NCBI RefSeq assembly: GCF_000296465.1
Contig: NZ_JH815206.1
Coordinates: 453,524 to 517,523, forward strand
Length of the DNA: 64,000 bases
Source: Barnesiella intestinihominis YIT 11860
GTDB lineage: Bacteria; Bacteroidota; Bacteroidia; Bacteroidales; Barnesiellaceae
Direction of reading: 5' to 3'
Shown here one piece after another: positions 27,823 through 36,671 of this stretch (positions are counted from its first letter, which is position 1; each line of letters opens with the position of its first letter). The position numbers were made by a program, and so were the translations under genes. The notes beneath the pieces were generated by a model. That model did not search any database and was not told the origin of the DNA. It worked only from the letters and a program-made list of their open reading frames with translations.

Positions 27823-28131
27823 ATGAGTATTTATAGTATGGAGAAAGAAAAGTCGTCTCGGGAAGTTCCCGGTTGGTTCAAGATTTTAATTCTTATAACG
27901 GCTTTGCCGGTTTTTGCGTGGCCGTGGTTGATGAACCGAGCAACGTTTGTATTTGTCGAAAAAGCCGCTGGCGATGCTTTACCTTGGGCTTTGGTCATGT
28001 TATTGCCTTTGTATGTGGTTTTATCTACGTGGATTAGTTATCGGGTGTATAGTACCCGACGAGAGATTTCGTGGATTTTACAAGGTTTGCAAATGCTGGT
28101 ATATTGGGCCTTGTTTGTTTTGATTTTTTAA
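27823..28131 (+). CDS. Small membrane protein of unknown function
   Basis: 102 residues with three predicted membrane segments (about 21-38, 53-72 and 84-101), separated by short polar loops such as SYRVYSTRREIS. An in-frame ATG five codons in (27838) is an alternative start. No family recognised. It is convergent with the TPR gene, 7 bp away. Confidence 0.65.
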   Translation: MSIYSMEKEKSSREVPGWFKILILITALPVFAWPWLMNRATFVFVEKAAGDALPWALVMLLPLYVVLSTWISYRVYSTRREISWILQGLQMLVYWALFVLIF

Positions 28132-28138
28132 TCCGTGA

Positions 28139-28408
28139 TTACGGATTGTATAGATCGGGATTGGAAAAATTGATAATGTTCATTACCATTTCATAGGCTT
28201 GTTTGGCCGGGCTGTTTGGATTGATTTCTATGGCTTTCAGATAGTTCTCGATTGTGAGTTTCCAGTTTCCTTGTTTCCAAAAGACCAGTCCTTTCAAGTA
28301 GTATGCCTTGTCGTCTTTCGAGTGGTTCGAGAGCCATTCGTCGATGTATGCAAGAGCTTTTTCCAAATTGTTTTCTGCGATGAGCCGGTTTATTTTTTCT
28401 GAGTCCAT
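28139..28408 (-). CDS. Small TPR protein
   Basis: 89 residues, soluble, with two tetratricopeptide repeats (about 6-39 and 40-73: AYYLKGLVFWKQGNWKLTIENYLKAIEINPNS). It probably mediates protein contacts. The ATG at 28408 is chosen over an upstream TTG at 28429, which overlaps the -7 box. Confidence 0.75.
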   Translation of the reverse strand: MDSEKINRLIAENNLEKALAYIDEWLSNHSKDDKAYYLKGLVFWKQGNWKLTIENYLKAIEINPNSPAKQAYEMVMNIINFSNPDLYNP

Positions 28409-28426
28409 TTGCTGCTTTCTTTTGGG

Positions 28427-28458
28427 CAAAGATAGTGTAAACCGAGGGCAGAAACAAA
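28427..28458 (-). promoter_or_regulatory. Sigma-ABfr promoter of the small TPR gene
   Basis: Minus-strand TTTG (28455-28458), 20-bp spacer, TATCTTTG (28427-28434): a full consensus match. The leader would be about 12 nt. Confidence 0.7.
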
Positions 28459-28474
28459 TATGCTTGATAATATG

Positions 28475-28512
28475 ACAACGGGGAAGTCCTACTCTTAGGA
28501 CTTCCCCGTTGT
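28475..28512. terminator. Terminator at the end of the glycan locus
   Basis: A 17-bp perfect stem, ACAACGGGGAAGTCCTA with its complement, and a 4-nt loop. It lies 19 bp past the GH20 stop and marks the 3' end of the PUL. Confidence 0.85.
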
Positions 28513-28530
28513 TTCAATTTGCATCTTTGA

Positions 28531-30810
28531 TTAATGGGTTAGTTTTTCGGGTTTGGGTAGTTCTAATTCGTTCCCTTCGGGAGCCAAGATAAAACCTTTG
28601 TTGTTCCATGTGCGCAGATAGCCGCCGATGTTGTTGTTAATCATCAGTAGCTGGAATGCATGTTTGCCTTTTTGCAAAGCGATGGAATTACGTGTGCGAG
28701 AATGGCGTATGAGTTTACCGTCGTTACTGATGATGACCTTTCCGTCTATTCTCAGTTCGTCCATTTCGGAGGAAAAATAGTATATGCCATCGGCGGGAAC
28801 TTCGAAGTAGCCGGTGTAGCAGTATGCTCCTTTGTCTTCGATATCCGGTTTGAATTCAAAATCTTTGACAATCTTCGGTACACTCCAATGCGCTCCATCG
28901 AGGTCTTTTACAAAATAGAGGTTTCCCTCGGTACGTCTCAACTCGATACCGGGTTGGGTGCTTTTTTCGGTAGCCGGCATGAGCTTTTCGTGAACTACTT
29001 TGATAGAGCGTACCGGACTTAATTTCCCTGAGGGGAGCATAGTGGCTATTTTGACTGTTACATCTTTATTGAAATATAACGGCTTTTCGTATTTTGTCGA
29101 ACTTGTTTGAGGATCACTTCCATCGGTCGTATATACCATAGGATAGTTACGGCTGTTGTGGAACGTCAGCGTGGTATTTTCGGTATATGCAATACGGTCG
29201 GCCATAGGGCCTTCGGGCATGGGTATGTGGTAGTTGATGTGGTGCATATCGAGTCGGATCAATTGATTGTCGAGCCGACGAGTGAAAGAGTTGTAATCTT
29301 TTTTCTCTTTGGGTGTCCAATCCAATTCTGCCAAAGCCAGCATGCGGGGATATAACAGGTATTCGGTATACTCGGGGGTTACGGCATATTCGGTCCACAT
29401 GTTGCATTGTGCTCCTAAAACGTGGTGACGCAAATTTTCTGGAATTTTTGGAGATTTGGGGTCGTAGCTATAAGTTTTTTCGAGAGGGAGTCCGAATCTA
29501 ATGGCAATGGGTTCGGTTTCGACAGCTCCTTGTCCATGATCTATATACATCCATTTGGAGGGTGTCATGATAACATCGTGTCCCATAGAAGCGGCGGCAA
29601 TTCCTCCTTCTTCTCCTCTCCAAGACATCACTGTCGCCGATGGAGCCAGTCCTCCTTCGAGAATTTCGTCCCAGCCGATCATCGATTTTCCATGAGCAAG
29701 GATTATCTTTTCGATACGGTGAATGAAATAGCTTTGCAGTTCGTGGGCATCTTTCAAGTTTTCGTCTTTGATTCTTTTCTGGCATTTGGGGCATTCGTTC
29801 CATCTTACTTTGGGGCATTCGTCACCGCCGATATGGAAGAATTTGCCGGGAAACAGAGGAATGACTTCTTCGAGAATGTCTTGTAAGAATTCAAAAGTTT
29901 TGTCATTCCCGGCGCAATATACGTTGTCTTCCACGCCCCATTTGTTGCGTAGTTCAAACGGGCCTCCTGTACATGAATATTCGGGGTATGCGGTCAAAGC
30001 GGCAAGTGCATGTCCGGGAAGTTCTACTTCGGGGATAACGGTAATGTACCGCTCTGCTGCGTAAGCAACGACTTCTTTGATTTGTTCCTGTGTGTAGAAG
30101 CCCCGATGTATGCTTCCATCGGCGTTCCGGCGTACAGAGCCAACCTCGGCGAGACGGGGATATTTTTTTATTTCTATGGTCCACAGATGGTCGTCGGTCA
30201 AGTGCCAATGGAAATAATTCATTTTGAACATGGCCATGATGTCGAGTTGTTTTTTTACAAATTCCACGTCGTGGAAGTGGCGACATACGTCGAGCATCAT
30301 ACCTCGGTATCCATAGGCGGGTTCATCTTTGATTTCCACACAAGGGATTTCCCATGCTACGTTATCGATAATCGTTTCGCTCTCGATTTGGGGAGGAAGC
30401 AACTGCATAACCGATTGCATGCCATAAAAGACTCCTTGCGGAGTTTTGGCTTTGACAATTACCTTTTTGGGGGTTACGGTCAGTTGGTAGCCTTCGTTCC
30501 CTATTTTTAGCGACTTGTCTATTTGCAGACTGATAGTGTTTGAGCTCCCGCTGTTTTTTATATTTAGATTGTATCCTGTGGAGTATAGGATTTTTGACTG
30601 GAAATAGGCAGCTACTTTTTTTAAATCAGCTCTTTGGGTTTTCCCAATGGCAAAAGAGGTTTTGGAATTTAAAGTAAAATGTCCGTTTTTCTGAACCAAA
30701 CTTTGGGGAGTGGGAGTGATGTCCAAATGGTTGTCTTGACCCATGATTACAGAACTCGATAGGACGAGAAGACAAATCCATAGGCAAGAAATAGAAAGTG
30801 CTCTTTTCAT
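28531..30810 (-). CDS. GH20 beta-N-acetylhexosaminidase with C-terminal PA14-like domain
   Basis: Exo-enzyme releasing terminal beta-GlcNAc or GalNAc. 759 residues with a signal peptide (1-24). The GH20b accessory domain (about 30-150) precedes the catalytic barrel (about 165-510), with HFHIGGDE giving the Asp330-Glu331 pair of substrate-assisted catalysis. A chitobiase-type C-terminal domain follows (about 545-610, YTTDGSDPQTSS). The last domain (about 625-755, CYTGYFEVPADGIYYF) resembles PA14 and may bind sugars. It is the last gene of the minus-strand run and differs in architecture from the other GH20 here, so it probably acts on a different linkage or position. Confidence 0.93.
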   Translation of the reverse strand: MKRALSISCLWICLLVLSSSVIMGQDNHLDITPTPQSLVQKNGHFTLNSKTSFAIGKTQRADLKKVAAYFQSKILYSTGYNLNIKNSGSSNTISLQIDKSLKIGNEGYQLTVTPKKVIVKAKTPQGVFYGMQSVMQLLPPQIESETIIDNVAWEIPCVEIKDEPAYGYRGMMLDVCRHFHDVEFVKKQLDIMAMFKMNYFHWHLTDDHLWTIEIKKYPRLAEVGSVRRNADGSIHRGFYTQEQIKEVVAYAAERYITVIPEVELPGHALAALTAYPEYSCTGGPFELRNKWGVEDNVYCAGNDKTFEFLQDILEEVIPLFPGKFFHIGGDECPKVRWNECPKCQKRIKDENLKDAHELQSYFIHRIEKIILAHGKSMIGWDEILEGGLAPSATVMSWRGEEGGIAAASMGHDVIMTPSKWMYIDHGQGAVETEPIAIRFGLPLEKTYSYDPKSPKIPENLRHHVLGAQCNMWTEYAVTPEYTEYLLYPRMLALAELDWTPKEKKDYNSFTRRLDNQLIRLDMHHINYHIPMPEGPMADRIAYTENTTLTFHNSRNYPMVYTTDGSDPQTSSTKYEKPLYFNKDVTVKIATMLPSGKLSPVRSIKVVHEKLMPATEKSTQPGIELRRTEGNLYFVKDLDGAHWSVPKIVKDFEFKPDIEDKGAYCYTGYFEVPADGIYYFSSEMDELRIDGKVIISNDGKLIRHSRTRNSIALQKGKHAFQLLMINNNIGGYLRTWNNKGFILAPEGNELELPKPEKLTH

Positions 30811-30845
30811 TATAAATAATTTTTATGAGATGAATAATAGGGTCG

Positions 30846-33428
30846 TTAGTTTTCTCCGTAGTTTACAGTAATGTTGATTACATTCATGTTATTTACTTCT
30901 ATTTCGACAGTTTGGTATCCCGATTTTTTGAAGATGAGATATTCGTGATTGCCGGTAGTGAATTTGAACTGACCTTTTGCGTCGGTAACAGCAATGGTTT
31001 TTCCGGTGCTTTTTTCAATAATCTGCATATCGGGAACGAGGGTCGCCTGCACGTCACGCACTTCTCCTTTCACTTCCATTTGGCGGGAACTTTTTTTGTT
31101 TTTAGGTTTTACGATTTCGTCATTCCCGATCGTCGATGGTTCTCCCGCCACGATAGTTTTCGACAAAATGATATTATTCGATGCTTGTCCTACTTCCAAA
31201 ATGAACTCGCCGGCTTCGACGAAGCGTTGGTTTTTCTCGTCGACCAAATAGAGATCGGAGATGGGTACTTGAAGTTGTACGGTGCGGGTTTCACCGGGCG
31301 CTAATTCTATTTTTTTGAAGTCGCGCAGTTGTTTTACCGGTGTCACATAGGTACTGGCTTTGTCTCGGACATATAATTGAACTACTTCTTTACCGGTGTA
31401 TTTCCCCGTATTTTTTACTTCTACTGTGGCGTGTATCGTGTCGTTCAATTCGTATTTGTCTTTGTCGGTGGAGAGATTCTTATAAACGAACGAGGTGTAG
31501 GAAAGTCCGTATCCGAAACTATATAGAGCCGAAGGAGCCGAGAAAACATAGTCCCGTCCGGGTGAGTCGTAGCTTCCGGGGTTTTTGTAGAATCCACGGT
31601 CGGACGGCAGATAGTTGTAGTAGACAGGCAAATGTCCGGTGCTGCGAGGGAAAGAGAAAGTGAGTCTTCCCGAAGGAACGACTTCTCCGAATAGGATATC
31701 GGCAATGGAGTTTCCGGCTTGTTCACCGGCATACCATTGGACGAGTATAGCGGGCAAATTGTTCTTTTCCCATTCTATGACAAAAGGTTTTCCTGTTACC
31801 AATACAAGTATGACGGGAGTGCCGGTTCGATATACTTCGCGTATTAGTTGCGATTGCGCTCCGGTGAGGTTCAAATCGTTCAGGTCGAACCCTTCTCCGC
31901 AAGTGGAGCTTTTGTAGTCACGAGCCAAAGCGGCGCTGGCGCTACCGCCGAAAATTACGGCTACTTCGCTGTTTTTGGCGGCTTCGACCGCTTCGGCTAT
32001 TCCCGATGTGTCCAATGATGTGAGACTGCAACCTTTGGCGTAGTGTATGGCGGTGTTTTTGTTTACCCGGTTCTTGATACCTTGTAGCGGGGTGACACCG
32101 TCTTTGTTGTTGCGGCTCCAAGTGTAATCTCCGAATTGGACTTGGTCGGCATTGGGCCCGATAATGGCGATCGATTTCAGGCTTTTGGCATCGAGCGGCA
32201 GTAGCTGGTTTTCGTTTTTCAGCAGGACGGTTGATTCGTCGGCAATCGTTTTGGCGAGTTTGACGCTTTCTGGGGAGTGTCGTTTACGGTTTTTGAAGGT
32301 TTTGCCGTAAGGGTCTTCAAAGAGTCCCATAGCGAATTTTGCGAATAAAACCCGGCGGACGGCCGTGTCGAGAATTTTTTCATCGAACTGGCCTTTTTCG
32401 ATCAATCCTTTCAGGAAGGGATAGCATTTGCTCGATGCCTCGGCATCGAGCCCGGCGGAAATGGCTTGAATGGCGGCCTCAGAGGAGTTGCGGGCTGTGA
32501 AATGCAACGTTTTGAGCATTTCGATAGCACCCCAGTCGGAATATACATATCCTTTGAAGCCCCATTCGTCACGAAGTATATCGGTAAGCAGATAATGTGA
32601 TGCTGAGTTGGGTATATGGTTCCAAGAGTTATAGGTCGACATGACTGCCAATATTCCGGTGTTTTTAACAACCATTTCGAACGGTTTGAGATAGATTTCG
32701 TGCAAATCTCGCAATCCGCATTCTACCGAGGCTAAATTTAATCCGCTCAACGGGTTGCCGTGCGGGCCGTAATGCTTCAACATGGGCGATATGCCGTTTT
32801 CGAGATACCCCGAAACCTCCTCGATGCCGAAAAGGCCGCATAGATATGGGTCTTCCCCATAGGACTCTTCGACCCGTCCCCAACGTAAATCGCGTACTAC
32901 GTCTATACAGGGGGATAGAACTTGTCGAAATCCCATGCTGTGTAGATCGTCGGAAATCATTTGCGTTTTCTTTCGTGCCAGTTCGGGATTAAAGGTGCTC
33001 CCCAAAGCGATGTTTTGGGGATATATGGTGGCTCCGTCGTGCACAGCACCGTGCAGAGATTCTGCAACCGTGAAGATGGGTATTCCCAACCGGGTTTTTT
33101 CTACCATGTATTTTTGAATGAGATACATGCTTTTAGCGCAATTGTCGCCGGTGAGGGGAAAGCCTTCGACAAATCCCCATGAAGTATTACCTGCCCAATC
33201 GGTCAGTTTTTTCATATCGAGCTCTTGCCCGTTAAAAATTTTCGAAGAGTGTATGTGCCGTATTTGTGCGATTTTTTCATCGACAGTCATGCGGTTCAGC
33301 AAGTCTTCTACGCGTTCCTCGATGGGGAGATTTTTGTTTTTGTATGGTAGGGATTGGGCTTTTGCCATATCGAGGGTCGATGTGGCGGTGAGAAGGGATA
33401 AAAAGGCTATAAAAATTTTGTGTCGCAT
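30846..33428 (-). CDS. GH3 beta-glycosidase with extra C-terminal regulatory-like domain
   Basis: Periplasmic exo-acting enzyme, 860 residues with a signal peptide (1-24). The GH3 N-terminal barrel carries the nucleophile Asp298 in GYVYSDWGAIEML, with WGRVEESYGEDPYL upstream. The C-terminal sandwich domain (about 400-630, CGEGFDLNDLNL) and an Fn3-like domain (about 660-755) follow. The last 85 residues (MEVKGEVRDVQATLVPD onward) look like a carboxypeptidase-D-regulatory-type fold, an unusual addition for GH3. Substrate may be a beta-glucoside, beta-xyloside or beta-GlcNAc; context favours an amino-sugar glycan. Confidence 0.92.
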   Translation of the reverse strand: MRHKIFIAFLSLLTATSTLDMAKAQSLPYKNKNLPIEERVEDLLNRMTVDEKIAQIRHIHSSKIFNGQELDMKKLTDWAGNTSWGFVEGFPLTGDNCAKSMYLIQKYMVEKTRLGIPIFTVAESLHGAVHDGATIYPQNIALGSTFNPELARKKTQMISDDLHSMGFRQVLSPCIDVVRDLRWGRVEESYGEDPYLCGLFGIEEVSGYLENGISPMLKHYGPHGNPLSGLNLASVECGLRDLHEIYLKPFEMVVKNTGILAVMSTYNSWNHIPNSASHYLLTDILRDEWGFKGYVYSDWGAIEMLKTLHFTARNSSEAAIQAISAGLDAEASSKCYPFLKGLIEKGQFDEKILDTAVRRVLFAKFAMGLFEDPYGKTFKNRKRHSPESVKLAKTIADESTVLLKNENQLLPLDAKSLKSIAIIGPNADQVQFGDYTWSRNNKDGVTPLQGIKNRVNKNTAIHYAKGCSLTSLDTSGIAEAVEAAKNSEVAVIFGGSASAALARDYKSSTCGEGFDLNDLNLTGAQSQLIREVYRTGTPVILVLVTGKPFVIEWEKNNLPAILVQWYAGEQAGNSIADILFGEVVPSGRLTFSFPRSTGHLPVYYNYLPSDRGFYKNPGSYDSPGRDYVFSAPSALYSFGYGLSYTSFVYKNLSTDKDKYELNDTIHATVEVKNTGKYTGKEVVQLYVRDKASTYVTPVKQLRDFKKIELAPGETRTVQLQVPISDLYLVDEKNQRFVEAGEFILEVGQASNNIILSKTIVAGEPSTIGNDEIVKPKNKKSSRQMEVKGEVRDVQATLVPDMQIIEKSTGKTIAVTDAKGQFKFTTGNHEYLIFKKSGYQTVEIEVNNMNVINITVNYGEN

Positions 33429-33508
33429 AATGTGGTATGTTTTTAAGGATTCTGTTTCTGTAAAAAGACAACCGACATAGGTTTTTTTACATAGGAGAAC
33501 CGTGATAT

Positions 33509-35704
33509 TTAAATGTTTTTATAGGTTTGTTGTAATTCGATGAAGTATTTTTTATAGATTTCTTCAACAGCAGAAATCGCATTTCCGGTAGAGGTACTAT
33601 CGTAGCGTGTATCGGAGTCGACCCAATTTTTTTCGATTTGGAAATAATCGGGTTCTTGTGCGGTTTCTCCTCTCAATAGAGCCAGTTTGTAGTCGACCCA
33701 TGCTTTCCAACGAGGCAGATACATGTCTCTCATCAACCCGCTCCATTCTTTAAGGGCGTAATCGTGGAGTTTTGAGTCGTGGTTTGTCCAAGTGGTAATT
33801 TGTCTTTTTGCATTTGCAACGAAACGCTCCTGTTCCTGAGGCGTACAAGCGGCGTTGCGTGCTTGGTTTATCCATGTTCCTACATTGAACTCTTTGCGGG
33901 TGGACAGCAGTTTGTCTTCGTCTCGAATGAGAACGAGGAATTTGGAGGAATAGGTTTGAAATCCTTTTAAGTCGTTTCGATAAAAGGCGTTTACTGCCTG
34001 TTTGTGAAGATATTTTGCGTAATCACCCAAAACTTGTCGTGTGAGATCTACCAAATCATATTGATAGGTTTCGGATTGTGCGAATTCGTGCCGGACATTG
34101 TACATGCATTCCCATGCTGTAACGATTTCTGCGGGATCATAGAAAATCTCGGCAGTACCCCATGACGAGGCGTGTTTGATTGTATCGGAGGGGCGTGCAC
34201 ATATATAAGATTCGACGGGTCCTCCTATTTCATTGTGACATTCGTAAATGGTTTTCGACAGAATTTCCCAAGCTCGATTGCAGTTTGGATCGGCTTTACC
34301 GTACCGATATTGCGTATATTGGTTCACCCAGTCTTTTATATCGATGCTATCTTCTCTCCAAGCCATGTCGTATACCATGTCATATACGACGGGAATCGTA
34401 CCGATTCCCTCGGGTGCTGTTCCTATTCCACATAGGTTTTTTCCCAACGGGTGGTTTTTGGCAAAGACTACCCCCGAGGCATAACTGCTCATTTTGCCAT
34501 GCAGCCCTGTTTTCCCGCCGAAATTGGGCAGTGCGCACCAAATCCAGTCGTGGTGCATGTGTCCTTCGGCTTTGTAAAACAACGAGTTTTTTATGCCGCC
34601 CCATTGGGGACGCTCGCATGCCATGAGGTCGAGAATGATGGCCTCGCCATGTTCCAACCCTTCCAATAGGTCGCGCATGGGATTACGTTGCCAGCCTTGT
34701 ATGATCCATACAGCTTCCGGGGTTTTACGTCTCATGGCTTTCAGTATTTTTTTAGCCGCGGCTTTTACATCGATACCTTCCGATTGACCTCCTTCGTGGA
34801 ATGGGTCTCCGGCGAAATAAACGGCTTTACCGAACAGTTTTTCCTGTTCTTCGTAGTATATGTCGGCGATTTTATCGAAAAGGGGATCGTTCGGGTCTAG
34901 GAACGCAGGACGTTGATAGGTTTGCCATTCACCTTGTTCCTTGATGTTGGCTTCGGGGAATTTTTCTTTCAAACTGTTGGGAACCATGCCATAGAATCCC
35001 TGAAAGACGGGAGCCATATCCAACTCTCTCATGCGACGCAGCATTTTTTGTTGGAGGTCGGTTTGCCGGTCTATGAATTTTTGGGAAACGGGGCCACCGA
35101 AGCCTTCGAGATTACCCATGAGCCACCACGCTTCATAACCGGCTCCGGGAAGGAATTCCGATATTTCTTTTTCGTTATATCCCAGTCTTTTGAGCGTGTT
35201 TTGCCAAACGGCGTACTGGCTGTTGACAGCCATGAGAGGGAGATTGACACCTTGCAGGGCCATGCGGTCTATTTCTTTTTCCCATTCTTCCCACCCCCAA
35301 AAAGCCATAGAGTAGCTATATGTGCAATAATTTAGATAATACCGCAGGGGTTGAGAGGCTTCGATATGAACCGGTTCACCGACTGCGGGCAGTGTATCGG
35401 GTATGGAAGCCAGATTATCGCCACACCAAGAAACAGAGGCATGGCAATAATGGCGCAGGTAGTGGTTTAGTCCGCGTGCCATAGAGATTCCGTTATTCCC
35501 TTGTATCTCTATTTTATCGCCATTCTGCCTTAGTTCGAAGAAATCTTTTTCGGCAGGAACGAGCGTAAAGATGAAATTATCGGAGTGCGATGGTACAATG
35601 CGTTCGGCGAGCCGGGCGGCAGAGTCTGTATATTCCGGAGTCCGGGAGCAAGAAGTGATCCATAAGGCTATGAGTCCTATGAATAAGAAACAGTGTCTTA
35701 ACAT
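33509..35704 (-). CDS. GH89 alpha-N-acetylglucosaminidase lipoprotein
   Basis: Removes terminal alpha-linked GlcNAc; the family includes human NAGLU (heparan sulfate) and clostridial enzymes acting on alpha-1,4-GlcNAc-capped gastric mucin. 731 residues. The lipoprotein signal ends ITSC (Cys19), so it is envelope-anchored. An N-terminal domain is followed by the barrel starting FWGWEEWEKEIDRMALQGVN, with FLPGAGYEAWWLMGNLEGFGGP and YFAGDPFHEGG, both highly conserved in GH89. Length is near the family norm without extra binding modules. Confidence 0.95.
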   Translation of the reverse strand: MLRHCFLFIGLIALWITSCSRTPEYTDSAARLAERIVPSHSDNFIFTLVPAEKDFFELRQNGDKIEIQGNNGISMARGLNHYLRHYCHASVSWCGDNLASIPDTLPAVGEPVHIEASQPLRYYLNYCTYSYSMAFWGWEEWEKEIDRMALQGVNLPLMAVNSQYAVWQNTLKRLGYNEKEISEFLPGAGYEAWWLMGNLEGFGGPVSQKFIDRQTDLQQKMLRRMRELDMAPVFQGFYGMVPNSLKEKFPEANIKEQGEWQTYQRPAFLDPNDPLFDKIADIYYEEQEKLFGKAVYFAGDPFHEGGQSEGIDVKAAAKKILKAMRRKTPEAVWIIQGWQRNPMRDLLEGLEHGEAIILDLMACERPQWGGIKNSLFYKAEGHMHHDWIWCALPNFGGKTGLHGKMSSYASGVVFAKNHPLGKNLCGIGTAPEGIGTIPVVYDMVYDMAWREDSIDIKDWVNQYTQYRYGKADPNCNRAWEILSKTIYECHNEIGGPVESYICARPSDTIKHASSWGTAEIFYDPAEIVTAWECMYNVRHEFAQSETYQYDLVDLTRQVLGDYAKYLHKQAVNAFYRNDLKGFQTYSSKFLVLIRDEDKLLSTRKEFNVGTWINQARNAACTPQEQERFVANAKRQITTWTNHDSKLHDYALKEWSGLMRDMYLPRWKAWVDYKLALLRGETAQEPDYFQIEKNWVDSDTRYDSTSTGNAISAVEEIYKKYFIELQQTYKNI

Positions 35705-35729
35705 GGCTTTATGAAAGTTTCAATTAAAT

Positions 35730-36566
35730 TTATTTACATATAATGTCTGTGAATACAGGATAGTGGTCCGAAATTTCACCCAAATCTATCGTTTTTCCCT
35801 CGATATTTATTTCTCTCACGATTTTGCTGTCGACTATCTTTATTTTATTCTTCCCTTTTTTGCTCAATAAAATGAAGTCGATCAATGCGCCGTTGTCGGT
35901 TCTTCCGGGGATCGTGTTGCCGACCGTGTCGCTTGCAACGATAAAATCTTTTTCGTATAGAGGGAAAGATGCGCTGTTTCGCGACCAGCGGAAAGAATCG
36001 TTGAGGTCTCCGGCCACGAATACGGGTTTTTTCATTTCGCGGGAGTCGTTGCAAATGATTTTAGTTCCTTGTCTGCGTTTTTCGTTATTGAGGTCGGAAT
36101 GTGTGGCGATGAATACAAATTTTTCGAGTTCCAGTTGAATGGCTGCTCTCGGCTCGTCTCCCGGGAGATAAGCGATGTACCGGCTGACAATCGGCAGATT
36201 TTTTCTAACCAATGCGCCGCAACCGATGCTTCCTTTCTTGTCGAAGCGAGCCGCATTGGCATACACATCGGTATATTCGATTCCTGTATGTTCGGCTATT
36301 TCGTGCAGCAGATAACGGTTTCCCCGGCTTTGAGAGGCACTGTCCAATTCTTGCAAGGCGATGACGTCGGCATCCAAAGCTTTGATGACTTGTGCAAGTT
36401 TTTTCACGTTGCTTTCGTTAATTTCTCCCGGATCATAACCTCCTTTACAATAGTGGGTGTTGTAAGTGAGTAGTCTGATTGTTCCCGGGGCTTTGGGATA
36501 GGACTGCGGTTTTACCGAGAACAATGTCCCGGCCAAAACGATAGAGAGTAATATTGCTTTCTTCAT
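35730..36566 (-). CDS. Endonuclease/exonuclease/phosphatase family protein, paralogue 1
   Basis: 278 residues with a signal peptide (about 1-20). The EEP fold is shown by TYNTHYCKGG, VIALQELDSA (metal-binding Glu), FVAGDLNDS (Asp-x-Asn) and ISDHYPVF (catalytic Asp-His). The family hydrolyses phosphodiesters or phosphomonoesters (DNase I, sphingomyelinase, inositol phosphatase types). Being exported and set inside a sugar locus, it probably acts on a phosphate group of the glycan or glycolipid rather than on nucleic acid; this is inference. It is followed after 25 bp by GH89. Confidence 0.88.
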   Translation of the reverse strand: MKKAILLSIVLAGTLFSVKPQSYPKAPGTIRLLTYNTHYCKGGYDPGEINESNVKKLAQVIKALDADVIALQELDSASQSRGNRYLLHEIAEHTGIEYTDVYANAARFDKKGSIGCGALVRKNLPIVSRYIAYLPGDEPRAAIQLELEKFVFIATHSDLNNEKRRQGTKIICNDSREMKKPVFVAGDLNDSFRWSRNSASFPLYEKDFIVASDTVGNTIPGRTDNGALIDFILLSKKGKNKIKIVDSKIVREINIEGKTIDLGEISDHYPVFTDIICK

Positions 36567-36671
36567 GATGTGTTTTATGTGTTTGTCGGCTGTTTTTATA
36601 GGGATAAAAAGAACTCGAAGTTCATTTATATGGACTTTGATAATTGTATAAATAAGTTTAATAAGAATGAC

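Noticed and set aside
34466..34473. GACTACCC on the plus strand inside GH89
   Set aside because: Inside a gene, opposite strand, and no GTCYT block at 17-18 bp; treated as chance.
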